Part shown: one piece after another, positions 8,968 through 16,651 of the stretch
Position numbering within the stretch: position 1 is the stretch's first letter
Layout of the letters: each line of letters begins with the position of its first letter
Assembly (NCBI GenBank): GCA_902774915.1
Contig: CACYKH010000009.1
Span: 1-64,000 of the forward strand
Length of the DNA stretch: 64,000 bases
From: an uncultured Lachnospiraceae bacterium
GTDB taxonomy: Bacteria; Bacillota; Clostridia; Lachnospirales; Lachnospiraceae
Reading direction: 5' to 3'
Notes under the pieces: model-generated
What the model was told of the DNA's origin: nothing
The model's input: the letters and a program-made list of their open reading frames with translations, nothing else
Database searches by the model: none
Program-made: the position numbers and the translations under genes

Positions 8968-9627
8968 TCAAATAAGTATAGTAATAACAACATATATCGC
9001 AATAGATATAATTGATATATCCAGCAATTTTTTTCTGTCTTTTTCAGTTTTTAAATTACGTACACATATATTAGTATAAGCCTCTAATAATGCAACATAA
9101 CTTATTTCTTTATCTAATGAAACTGACAAAAAATTAGCTTCAACTTCATTAAACTCAAATCTATACATTTTTCCAATCATCAAACTAGAAACCACACATA
9201 GAAGCGATACAAGTAATGATAAAAAGAACATTATTCCAAATACTATTTGTAATAATTTCCCCGAAGCAATATAGCCCATCATATCTTTTAATATTTGTCT
9301 ATCAACCAAAGAAACCGTAAATATCCCCCAAAGAGTCAAAAGAAAGCCCGATTTATTATCCAAATGTTCTTTCCTAGTATATTGGTAATCTAACTCTTTA
9401 ATTGTTAAATCAAGAAGTTTTTCAATTGCAGTATGTTCCAAGCCCTTACTTTTTGCCGAATAATATAAAACCTTCTGTAGTAAAACACGATCTTTATTCT
9501 TTAATTCTGTTGAGGATCTTAAATTATATTCATTGCTGTCAGAATGTGAAAATGAAAAAACATCAAACAACTCTTCACTTTCATCATCCAATTGTATTTG
9601 TTTATACTTATCTAAAATATCATTCAT
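8968..9627 (-). CDS. Membrane protein with SLATT/Pycsar-TM-like arrangement, unknown function
   Basis: A 219-residue protein with GGGGA nine bases before its ATG. The first 90 residues are soluble and acidic. They are followed by LDNKSGFLLTLWGIFTVSL, a first hydrophobic segment, then a second at about 124-152 and a C-terminal one at about 201-219. The pattern of a D-x-K-S-x-x-L-L turn just before the first membrane helix is the hallmark of SLATT and Pycsar-type two-helix effectors that damage the membrane in abortive infection. This is a resemblance in layout only. It sits 33 bases downstream of another membrane protein gene, and the two probably form an operon. Confidence 0.55.
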   Translation of the reverse strand: MNDILDKYKQIQLDDESEELFDVFSFSHSDSNEYNLRSSTELKNKDRVLLQKVLYYSAKSKGLEHTAIEKLLDLTIKELDYQYTRKEHLDNKSGFLLTLWGIFTVSLVDRQILKDMMGYIASGKLLQIVFGIMFFLSLLVSLLCVVSSLMIGKMYRFEFNEVEANFLSVSLDKEISYVALLEAYTNICVRNLKTEKDRKKLLDISIISIAIYVVITILI

Positions 9628-9660
9628 TATTACTGTTCCCCAAATTAGTATTTTTATTCA

Positions 9661-10275
9661 TCAACTAGTTTTCTCTACAATTTTAATATCATTAATATAT
9701 TTTATTGCGGCTCTTATTTCTTTTAAGTCGTTAACTTTACTTTCCTTGTAATCATATAGGAGAAGCACCAACGCAAGGAAAATCACAAATGCGACAAAAT
9801 AAAGACAAAGTATTATTTCCACAATCGGCGTAACCAACTCTTCACTAATAAAACTTTTGTAACAAAGACACACTGCCGCAATTGCTGGCAATACTATAAT
9901 TGACATAGTCCACTTAACACATTCTATTACTCTTGAATGATTATCTTTAATATCTTCTATATTTTGATCAATAGCATTAATTATCCAATTGATAAAACTA
10001 CTATTATAGTAATTATTGTCGATAAGGTATTTTTCCAACCCATCTATTTTTCCAGCAAAATCATATGTTCTATTTGACACAATTATAGAAACAACAACAT
10101 CAACAATTACAGACACTATCCATGAAATGATGCATATCTTTGTATAGCGTAATACCGCCGTAATAAAACAAATAATAACAGGAATAAACAACACATATAG
10201 TAATGGTTCCATAAACCATTTCTTGTTATTAATAATCATACTTTTTCTTATCTCGTTTAGAATTGAGTTGATCAC
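9661..10275 (-). CDS. Four-helix membrane protein of unknown function
   Basis: A 204-residue protein that appears to begin with GTG at 10275 (GGGGG upstream). Hydrophobic segments lie at about 21-43, 45-66, 121-140 and 149-173, with a soluble loop of about 50 residues (73-118) between pairs and a charged C-terminal tail. It is the first gene of a likely operon with the 8968-9627 gene. The family is not recognised. Two consecutive small membrane proteins followed by a soluble/membrane pair is unusual and makes this block worth testing as a unit. Confidence 0.6.
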   Translation of the reverse strand: MINSILNEIRKSMIINNKKWFMEPLLYVLFIPVIICFITAVLRYTKICIISWIVSVIVDVVVSIIVSNRTYDFAGKIDGLEKYLIDNNYYNSSFINWIINAIDQNIEDIKDNHSRVIECVKWTMSIIVLPAIAAVCLCYKSFISEELVTPIVEIILCLYFVAFVIFLALVLLLYDYKESKVNDLKEIRAAIKYINDIKIVEKTS

Positions 10276-10371
10276 GCCTTAATAATCCCCCTTGATAGCC
10301 CATACTTAAGAATCATTATAAAATTATCGCAAAATAATATATTTTAAGATTGTTATCAATATTAAAAATAG

Positions 10372-10824
10372 TTATTCATTAGTTACTTGACCAGGATAAA
10401 TATCATCTTCTTTTTCCTTATATCCTATTGTTATAGGAAACTCCCCGATTACAGTTTTGCCATCCGATTTGTATACCGGAATATACTTAGCAACTACAAC
10501 TTCACCTGCAGGTGCGTCATTCCATATCTTTTGATTTTGCTTATCTAGCGAAAGCAATTCTTCTGGACTATCTACCTGAGCATAATATAGGTCGTCTTTA
10601 TAAACATATCCCTCTTTACCATCTACTGTTTCGGCGAGAATAAGATCTGGTTCATTCTCAGGAGAAGAAGAATACATAGAAGATCCATACGTCAAACCAT
10701 CCTTATTTGTTTTATAATCTTCTGTTGCATTCACATTATACTTACCACTAATTCCTCGACTAAAAACAACAATCAAACAGAGCACAAACGTTCCAAAACA
10801 AAATACTATTATTTTTCTTTTCAT
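10372..10824 (-). CDS. Small secreted or membrane-anchored protein of unknown function
   Basis: The frame stays open upstream, but the likely start is the ATG at 10824, preceded by AAAGGAG. It gives about 150 residues beginning MKRKIIVFCFGT, a clear signal peptide or anchor. The rest is a soluble extracellular domain rich in charged and aromatic residues (GYVYKDDLYYAQVDSPEEL, GEVVVAKYIPVYKSDG). The family is not recognised. The gene lies 28 bases after another secreted protein gene and is almost certainly cotranscribed with it, so the two may act together at the cell surface. Confidence 0.65.
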   Translation of the reverse strand: MKRKIIVFCFGTFVLCLIVVFSRGISGKYNVNATEDYKTNKDGLTYGSSMYSSSPENEPDLILAETVDGKEGYVYKDDLYYAQVDSPEELLSLDKQNQKIWNDAPAGEVVVAKYIPVYKSDGKTVIGEFPITIGYKEKEDDIYPGQVTNE

Positions 10825-10852
10825 AATATTCAATCTCCTTTCCCGCAGATAA

Positions 10853-11320
10853 TTATGGCTGATATGAAGGTGTACTATAGGTGGTATAGTATGAATATGA
10901 AGTTCCATTCCAAAAGCCAACTGTACCTTTACCATAATATAATGTATTTGCTGATGCTGGTTTTAAGGATGCAAAATTACCATTTAAGTAATAAGTTGAC
11001 GAACCATTTGTATTAGCAACTGCTGTTGCTTTAAGTACGCCCGAATGTGTATATAATTTTGCCTGCGCATACATCCATCCCGAAGGTACATTTGTCCCCG
11101 TTGGGCTAGTCCGTATGGAAACTGTAGAATTTGCATAAGGCGTCCCATTTGATTTTCCCGCATAAACACCCGCATAATAATTATAAGTATACCCATTCAC
11201 CGTTGACTGCTTGGTAGAACTACTACCACCACCTGAAGCATACGATACAATTGAAAAAACACCAACGCACACCAAAACACAAAGCAAAGCACCCCCTATA
11301 GTTTTCATTATTCTTTTCAT
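10853..11320 (-). CDS. Secreted glycine/serine/tyrosine-rich protein of unknown function
   Basis: A 155-residue protein with AGGAGG eight bases before its ATG and a signal peptide (MKRIMKTIGGALLCVLVCVG, cleavage likely near SYASG). The mature part, about 127 residues, is rich in Gly, Ser, Thr, Tyr and Asn, with no cysteine. Its small size and tight coupling with a second secreted protein suggest an extracellular pair, for example a bacteriocin-like protein with a partner, but I see no known bacteriocin signature. The leader holds a striking inverted repeat followed by a T tract. Confidence 0.7.
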   Translation of the reverse strand: MKRIMKTIGGALLCVLVCVGVFSIVSYASGGGSSSTKQSTVNGYTYNYYAGVYAGKSNGTPYANSTVSIRTSPTGTNVPSGWMYAQAKLYTHSGVLKATAVANTNGSSTYYLNGNFASLKPASANTLYYGKGTVGFWNGTSYSYYTTYSTPSYQP

Positions 11321-11334
11321 AAGACATACCTCCT

Positions 11335-11397
11335 AAAAAAATATATAGTATACTACTTCTTTTTGAAGTGTAGCATACTATACATTTTGTTATAATA
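11335..11397 (-). promoter_or_regulatory. Promoter and attenuator/operator-like inverted repeat before the secreted pair
   Basis: An imperfect inverted repeat (arms 11344-11359 and 11365-11382, five-base loop) lies between a likely -10 box TATTAT (11392-11397) and the AGGAGG of the 11320 gene. On the minus strand it is followed by a T7 tract (11335-11341). It has the shape of a transcription terminator within the leader, or of a repressor operator covering the first transcribed bases. Confidence 0.55.
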
Positions 11398-11458
11398 CCT
11401 TTATCTTATTATGCAGTTTTTTGTCCTAATATGGCGTTTTTAACAAAAATCAGATTAA

Positions 11459-12322
11459 CTATGAATGAATCATTTCCATTAATAATTTTTTTCTATGTGC
11501 GATAACCTTAGATAATCTCATAGCTTCATTCTTTCCACAATCATTGGGAACTTCTTTTATTCCATATCTATAACCCCTATAATGTGGTAAGTCTCTACTG
11601 TAGCCTCTGATTCTTTCAAATATATATTCTGTTAATAATCTATATGTAAACGAAAATTTATGTTTTGAAAGTATATCTGCATCCTCATATTTTAATGAAG
11701 CTGTAATAATACCTGCACAAATATCTGCAAGCTGCAATCCGCAGCACTGATCCGAATAATCTACAAATAACCCCTTATAGATATGAGAAAACTCAGAAAA
11801 AGCATCTCCTTGAACAGACAATTCAAATAAAGCTTTCTTTAACGCTTTATTCTCCGAGTTTAAATCATCTGCAATTACAATAGCCTTTTTGTCGTTAACT
11901 CCAATTTCTTTTTCTATTCTTTGATATGCATTCTGCAAATGCATTTTTATTAGCTTCACTTTATCTACATTTCCAGTTTCTGATTGTTTCGTAATAGTAA
12001 AAAATAATTTAATAGTCTCACATTTTTTTATCATGATTGAAATATCACGAAAACACTCTTTTATTTGATCAAGACTTATATCATATCCGACACCTCTTCC
12101 TTTAATTAATGTACCCATATGTGACCATTTTATTTCTGTAAACGGGCTCAAACCAATTCTCTTTTTATATTCATTCATCTTTTTTTCTAAATCATTATAG
12201 TCATCCAAAGAAATCATTAAATTGGATCTAACATAATATGGATGAGCTCTTAATGTACTGGATGTTTTATTCTTGTTATATATTCCACTTTCATCCGAAA
12301 ACAAAAATAAAATATTAGACAT
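11459..12322 (-). CDS. DUF3800 domain protein
   Basis: From the ATG at 12322 (AGG seven bases upstream; an upstream in-frame ATG at 12376 has no good site) the protein has about 287 residues. It starts with LFLFSDESG, the hallmark of DUF3800, and continues with VIADDLNSE and a late GLQLADICAG motif. These acidic residues form an RNase H-like pattern, which suggests a nuclease, though no activity is established for the family. DUF3800 proteins are common in mobile and defence islands. It is the third gene of a run with the peptidoglycan-binding protein and the YcxB-like protein, 64 bases after the latter. Confidence 0.8.
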   Translation of the reverse strand: MSNILFLFSDESGIYNKNKTSSTLRAHPYYVRSNLMISLDDYNDLEKKMNEYKKRIGLSPFTEIKWSHMGTLIKGRGVGYDISLDQIKECFRDISIMIKKCETIKLFFTITKQSETGNVDKVKLIKMHLQNAYQRIEKEIGVNDKKAIVIADDLNSENKALKKALFELSVQGDAFSEFSHIYKGLFVDYSDQCCGLQLADICAGIITASLKYEDADILSKHKFSFTYRLLTEYIFERIRGYSRDLPHYRGYRYGIKEVPNDCGKNEAMRLSKVIAHRKKLLMEMIHS

Positions 12323-12386
12323 AAGCAACCTTTCCCAGTTTATAAAACTCGTAAATTGATCAACTGTTGTATACAAGGCATGTACT

Positions 12387-12866
12387 TTATTGATTATTTT
12401 TCATAACGTTCAAAATCAAATAATCCAACTCCGGTTTTCTATTTAAACATACATATTTCTTTTTAATTGTAATTATAATAAACTTGTCATCATAGACAGC
12501 TCTATCAATATCAAACAAATTATAAATATTTTCATTTATAGTAATAGAATTATCTGTGATAACAATTCTTTTATTTTTTTTTAGTTTTTTACTACATATT
12601 ATATAGAACAATCTACGAGCAATTAGAAAGCCCGCGGAAGCAGCCCAAATAAAAGTAACAAAATCACTATATGTTTTTAATCGAATATCACTCCAGCATT
12701 CTACATTAAGAAAAAACTCAAAATAACCAACTAAAACGCATAATAAGATCGTGATAAATACCATAGGAATTCTCATACTAGAGAAATATTTTCCAAAAAA
12801 CAACAACTCTAATTTATTAGATAACTCATATATTTCTTCTTTTGAAAACTGTTGATTTATTTCCAT
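12387..12866 (-). CDS. YcxB-like membrane protein
   Basis: About 159 residues from the ATG at 12866, with GAGG eight bases upstream. Two hydrophobic segments (about 33-54 and 68-90) are followed by a soluble C-terminal domain, ITDNSITINENIYNLFDIDR and then an aromatic, lysine-rich stretch. This matches the general layout of YcxB-family proteins: two membrane helices and a small beta-rich cytoplasmic domain of unknown function. The gene starts four bases after the stop of the peptidoglycan-binding protein gene, so the two are very likely coupled. Confidence 0.6.
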   Translation of the reverse strand: MEINQQFSKEEIYELSNKLELLFFGKYFSSMRIPMVFITILLCVLVGYFEFFLNVECWSDIRLKTYSDFVTFIWAASAGFLIARRLFYIICSKKLKKNKRIVITDNSITINENIYNLFDIDRAVYDDKFIIITIKKKYVCLNRKPELDYLILNVMKNNQ

Positions 12867-12870
12867 AATA

Positions 12871-15126
12871 TTAATCCTCTTCCTCAAACAACAAATCTAT
12901 ATCAGTTAATAGAAGCAAAAAAACACCAAAGGCCAATTGATATAACAGCCATAGGACGATAATTGCAACTAAAAATACAGCCATTATAGACTTAACATGT
13001 TCATCATCAACTAATTCATAATTAATATTCAAATTATAATTTGATAGATTAGATATCTCAAAAATCAAACTATATTCTATTACAATCTCACGATCAACAG
13101 ATACATTATCTGGAAAAAGATCTCCCGATTCAATGACAAAATCTATTTTCCAGGACTGAGTTGATAACGGGGTATATCTCAACATAATTTCCCCTTGTTT
13201 TAAAGATAACGATATACTTCTTAACAAATTTCCAATTTTACTCGAATCTAATCCTGATATGTCAATATTGGACTCGATTTCAGAAATCCTTGAGTTGCAT
13301 GCAGTAGAAAGATTTCCATCATTATCTAAACTAATTGTAAGTCCATCGCACAAATCTGTATGATCAGATAATTGATCCTCTAATCTTGCTTTAAAAGTAA
13401 TCGATATCCCTCCAAAATTAAAGGACCCTAACGGAATATCAACACCTGTTCGTAATTCTCCAGCAACAAATTTATCTCTAACGCCAAAAGCATTAGCAGA
13501 TTTTAAAACATAATCTCTGACTTCATTATCTACAATAACAGAAAAATTATCATTTTCCATTTGTTGTGGTGTCATATATGGACGTTGTTCAAAAGAATTA
13601 ATACCAATATCTCTTCCTGAATACGCATCTTTGTCTAGATCAAAACTTGGTGATGATATAAATTGATACTCATAAAACTGATCAAATGCCCAATTAGACG
13701 GCAACTTATATCCCAGATTACAGCTAAATCCAGAAGACATATCCGCAACAAAAGAGTATTCCGCATATTCAAGTTCATATAATCTTTGACATACATATCT
13801 CGGACCATACACTCCGACTTTATAATTATTTGTATTGAACTCACTATCAAAAATGCTATTTATATCTTCAAAATATGGAATTATGTAATCATCCACCTGA
13901 TACTTGTAACAATCAAAATCAACCGCAAAATAAATTGTAGAATAATCTGGCACTCCTATTCTATCTGCTGCATTTAGCGCTAAATACGCATCTTTAACTC
14001 CTTGATTCTTATCTAAAAAATATTCAAGAGAGTAACCCCCATCTTGATAGATTGGGAAAACACGTAATCCTGCATTGTTAATGTTTGATATTTCCTCGAA
14101 GGTCATATACTTTCGAACTCCAACACCAACATAACCTGTCAAATATCTTCCAACATGTGTATAACCAGCACTAACCAAATTTCCTGCTTGAGTTTGCGTA
14201 AGCACCGTTGCGCAATCACATGCCTTTGAAGTCCTCCCTGTATCCCCTTTACTTGTCAGCAAAGATTTCATAGTAGAAACATTCACTTCACCATCTGTAA
14301 CCAGACCAATATTATTTAATCCATAAAAAGTTTGAAATTCTGAAACTTTTTCTTCCATTGTCGCATCAAATATTCCATCAAAATTGCCTGGATCGTACCC
14401 ATTAAAATACAAACCATATTGAGCCAGCTTATTATAACCAATATATGATGAACCATTTTGATTTTTCTTTAATGACGACGGAAAATTGTTTGTAGTCGCC
14501 ACACCAAAATTTACCGTATTTAAATCAACTATCAAATCTGTTGTAACATTTTCCTCATGTTGTAGAGCCCCAATTAGAGAAAGAACTGTATATCGTGATA
14601 TCTCTCCATCGCAAGCAATCACGCCAATAACATCTGAATGATCACTATTTAAATTTTGCTGTATAGCTCTAATATAAGGAACCCCTGTAGCAGTTAGTTT
14701 AAACCAATTTAACGACAAAAGCCCTAACCAAACTTTCCAATTTATTATACCCGTATCAACTAAACCGGCATCACTTTGATATGATTTTACAGCAGCCTCA
14801 CCTGCATTATAATAAATCCCTGTAATACCACCAGCCGCATATCCTTTGCAAAATAGTGCGCACTGAATCAGACAAACATTTATGCTACTAGGATCACTTG
14901 GATTCATCTTACTAATAGTTGGTAAAGATTTGAATTTTGCGATTGTTAATGGTCCAATAGAGCCAGTAACTCCGCCAACATTATTGTTAATTTGAAATGC
15001 TCTCACAATACCCTGCATAGTAGCAATTCCAGTAATGCCATCCTCATCTAAGCTAACCCAGCTTGGATGTCCGCCAAACATTGCATTTAAATATACTTGT
15101 GCCGCCAAAACATTACTATCAGACAT
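12871..15126 (-). CDS. Peptidoglycan-binding, DUF1906 (glycoside hydrolase 25-like) protein with a C-terminal membrane anchor
   Basis: About 751 residues from the ATG at 15126, which follows GGAGG by seven bases. No signal peptide is seen. Residues 1-300 hold about three peptidoglycan-binding type repeats (for example DGITGIATMQGIVRAFQ and FDGIFDATMEEKVSEFQ). Residues about 305-520 hold a DUF1906 domain of GH25-like TIM-barrel type, with KACDCATVLT, YTHVGRYLTGY, YFAVDFDCY and WAFDQFYEYQ. Domains of this type are thought to act on cell-wall sugars. The last 200 residues are beta-rich and end in a hydrophobic helix (about 710-740) with an acidic tail. A wall-active domain with no export signal but with a C-terminal anchor is odd. 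It heads the operon with the YcxB-like and DUF3800 genes. Confidence 0.75.
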   Translation of the reverse strand: MSDSNVLAAQVYLNAMFGGHPSWVSLDEDGITGIATMQGIVRAFQINNNVGGVTGSIGPLTIAKFKSLPTISKMNPSDPSSINVCLIQCALFCKGYAAGGITGIYYNAGEAAVKSYQSDAGLVDTGIINWKVWLGLLSLNWFKLTATGVPYIRAIQQNLNSDHSDVIGVIACDGEISRYTVLSLIGALQHEENVTTDLIVDLNTVNFGVATTNNFPSSLKKNQNGSSYIGYNKLAQYGLYFNGYDPGNFDGIFDATMEEKVSEFQTFYGLNNIGLVTDGEVNVSTMKSLLTSKGDTGRTSKACDCATVLTQTQAGNLVSAGYTHVGRYLTGYVGVGVRKYMTFEEISNINNAGLRVFPIYQDGGYSLEYFLDKNQGVKDAYLALNAADRIGVPDYSTIYFAVDFDCYKYQVDDYIIPYFEDINSIFDSEFNTNNYKVGVYGPRYVCQRLYELEYAEYSFVADMSSGFSCNLGYKLPSNWAFDQFYEYQFISSPSFDLDKDAYSGRDIGINSFEQRPYMTPQQMENDNFSVIVDNEVRDYVLKSANAFGVRDKFVAGELRTGVDIPLGSFNFGGISITFKARLEDQLSDHTDLCDGLTISLDNDGNLSTACNSRISEIESNIDISGLDSSKIGNLLRSISLSLKQGEIMLRYTPLSTQSWKIDFVIESGDLFPDNVSVDREIVIEYSLIFEISNLSNYNLNINYELVDDEHVKSIMAVFLVAIIVLWLLYQLAFGVFLLLLTDIDLLFEEED

Positions 15127-15222
15127 ATCTACACCTCCTGTAACGTAACCATACAACTCCATACAAGAAATGTATCATATAATGTAAGATATATGTATTT
15201 ACGCGACCTATTCAATATATTT

Positions 15223-15252
15223 TTGTCATATTTTGAAGAAATATAATATAGA
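15223..15252 (+). promoter_or_regulatory. Possible promoter of the plus-strand HEPN-like gene
   Basis: TTGTCA (15223-15228) and TATAGA (15247-15252) are spaced 18 bases, about 70 bases before the ATG at 15323. The region is very AT-rich and lies between divergent genes, so this choice is tentative. Confidence 0.35.
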
Positions 15253-15322
15253 TTTCCGTTCAATATTATTATAAAATCGAATAACAATCACGAAATAAAT
15301 ACATTATATTTGTGAGGCTTAT

Positions 15323-16417
15323 ATGAAAAATAGTTTCAATACAAAATTGAAGAAAACAGCAAAACAAATAATAACAAATGATGGGATTATTATTAAAACA
15401 TTATTATTAAATAGCTCTTATAAAGGGATTATTTCAATAATAACACTTCCATTCATCGGCTTATACTGTCGTGAAGCTCAGGAGTTTTATAACTTGAGGA
15501 TAATGGATGAAAAAACTGAAAAACAGATTGCAGATTTAAGAAATTCAATAAAAATACTATGTTATAAATATAACAAGATAGAAAAATCCTTTTTAAAAAT
15601 TGACAACGATCAAAACGATTATTATATAAAACTACTAGAAAACGCCCCTACAAACAAACAAGCTTCTTATTATAATTTGGGTATATACTTTGATAAAAAT
15701 GGACATATTATAGGCGATACTCAATTAATAAGTTTTTATTTTGATTCAGCCGAAATAAACAATGATGAAATAAACCAAAAAGCGTATAACCTGGGCAACA
15801 AAATGGGGATAATAATAAAAAGAATACTAATGTTATCAAAATGCAATCACAAAACTAGCAAAACCTCAACACCTATAGATTTCAAAATTGGTTATATAGA
15901 TTATAATTCAAATAATGATAACATTTTATTTAAAAACAATTCTGATAAAGGCTTAAATCTATTACTACTTCATATGTTAGGAATGATTGGATCTTATAAA
16001 TATGTACTACGAAAAATACTAGGCGACACCAACCAATGGGAGTATCGTTGTGAATATATAATTTCCCATAATATTTGGACAGGATTAAAAATCATTCAAC
16101 ATCATTTTGAAAATACAAAGTCCAACACACTAGATTTAGAATTACTATCAACAATTATAGAGAACGGAAGAAATCTATTTCCAACAGAATATAGGAATTG
16201 CATGATGCATTACGAATTAGTCCATAATGATAAAAGCTACATTAAACAAGAATTGTATCGTCCAGACATTCCACTATATGGGTTAATCGAAAGCTGTTTC
16301 TATGGACAATCCGCAAAAAACTACTATGATAACTTGAGAAAATACATGGATAACGTCGAAATATTTTTAAACAGTTTTTTTAAACTAGATTATCAAAATA
16401 TAAAATGGGATTTGTAA
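15323..16417 (+). CDS. Unrecognised protein with an HEPN-like RX4H motif
   Basis: A 364-residue protein on the plus strand, with GTGAGG upstream of its ATG, alone among minus-strand genes. It is lysine- and asparagine-rich, matching the AT-rich DNA. The C-terminal third is helical and contains YRNCMMHYELVHN near residue 295: R, four residues, H, in the RNxxxH form typical of HEPN ribonucleases. This is followed by a predicted helix with a tyrosine-rich end. The N-terminal part has no recognised motif apart from a short hydrophobic patch (about 35-48). HEPN RNases act in toxin-antitoxin, CRISPR and abortive-infection systems. The motif may be coincidental, and the overall family is unknown. 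Confidence 0.55.
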   Translation: MKNSFNTKLKKTAKQIITNDGIIIKTLLLNSSYKGIISIITLPFIGLYCREAQEFYNLRIMDEKTEKQIADLRNSIKILCYKYNKIEKSFLKIDNDQNDYYIKLLENAPTNKQASYYNLGIYFDKNGHIIGDTQLISFYFDSAEINNDEINQKAYNLGNKMGIIIKRILMLSKCNHKTSKTSTPIDFKIGYIDYNSNNDNILFKNNSDKGLNLLLLHMLGMIGSYKYVLRKILGDTNQWEYRCEYIISHNIWTGLKIIQHHFENTKSNTLDLELLSTIIENGRNLFPTEYRNCMMHYELVHNDKSYIKQELYRPDIPLYGLIESCFYGQSAKNYYDNLRKYMDNVEIFLNSFFKLDYQNIKWDL

Positions 16418-16651
16418 AAAAATTCAAATATTTAAATCATTTGCAAAAATCTATCTTTTTTATTAAAAATTCCAATCAACTCGCATAACATTCTCGATAT
16501 TCCTTAACACATTAAAACATACCGAGAGCTGTTTTTAGAAATAAATCCACATATTTCATCCTAAAAACACTCTTGATGCTCTGCGCAAAGATTTATTATA
16601 TTTTGGGTTAAAAACCCCTACCAAGTAATATCTTTTATAATAATTTTCATA

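Noticed and set aside
10853-11320. Lactococcin 972-like bacteriocin
   Set aside because: Size and Gly/Tyr content are suggestive, but the expected motif pattern is absent and the protein is longer.
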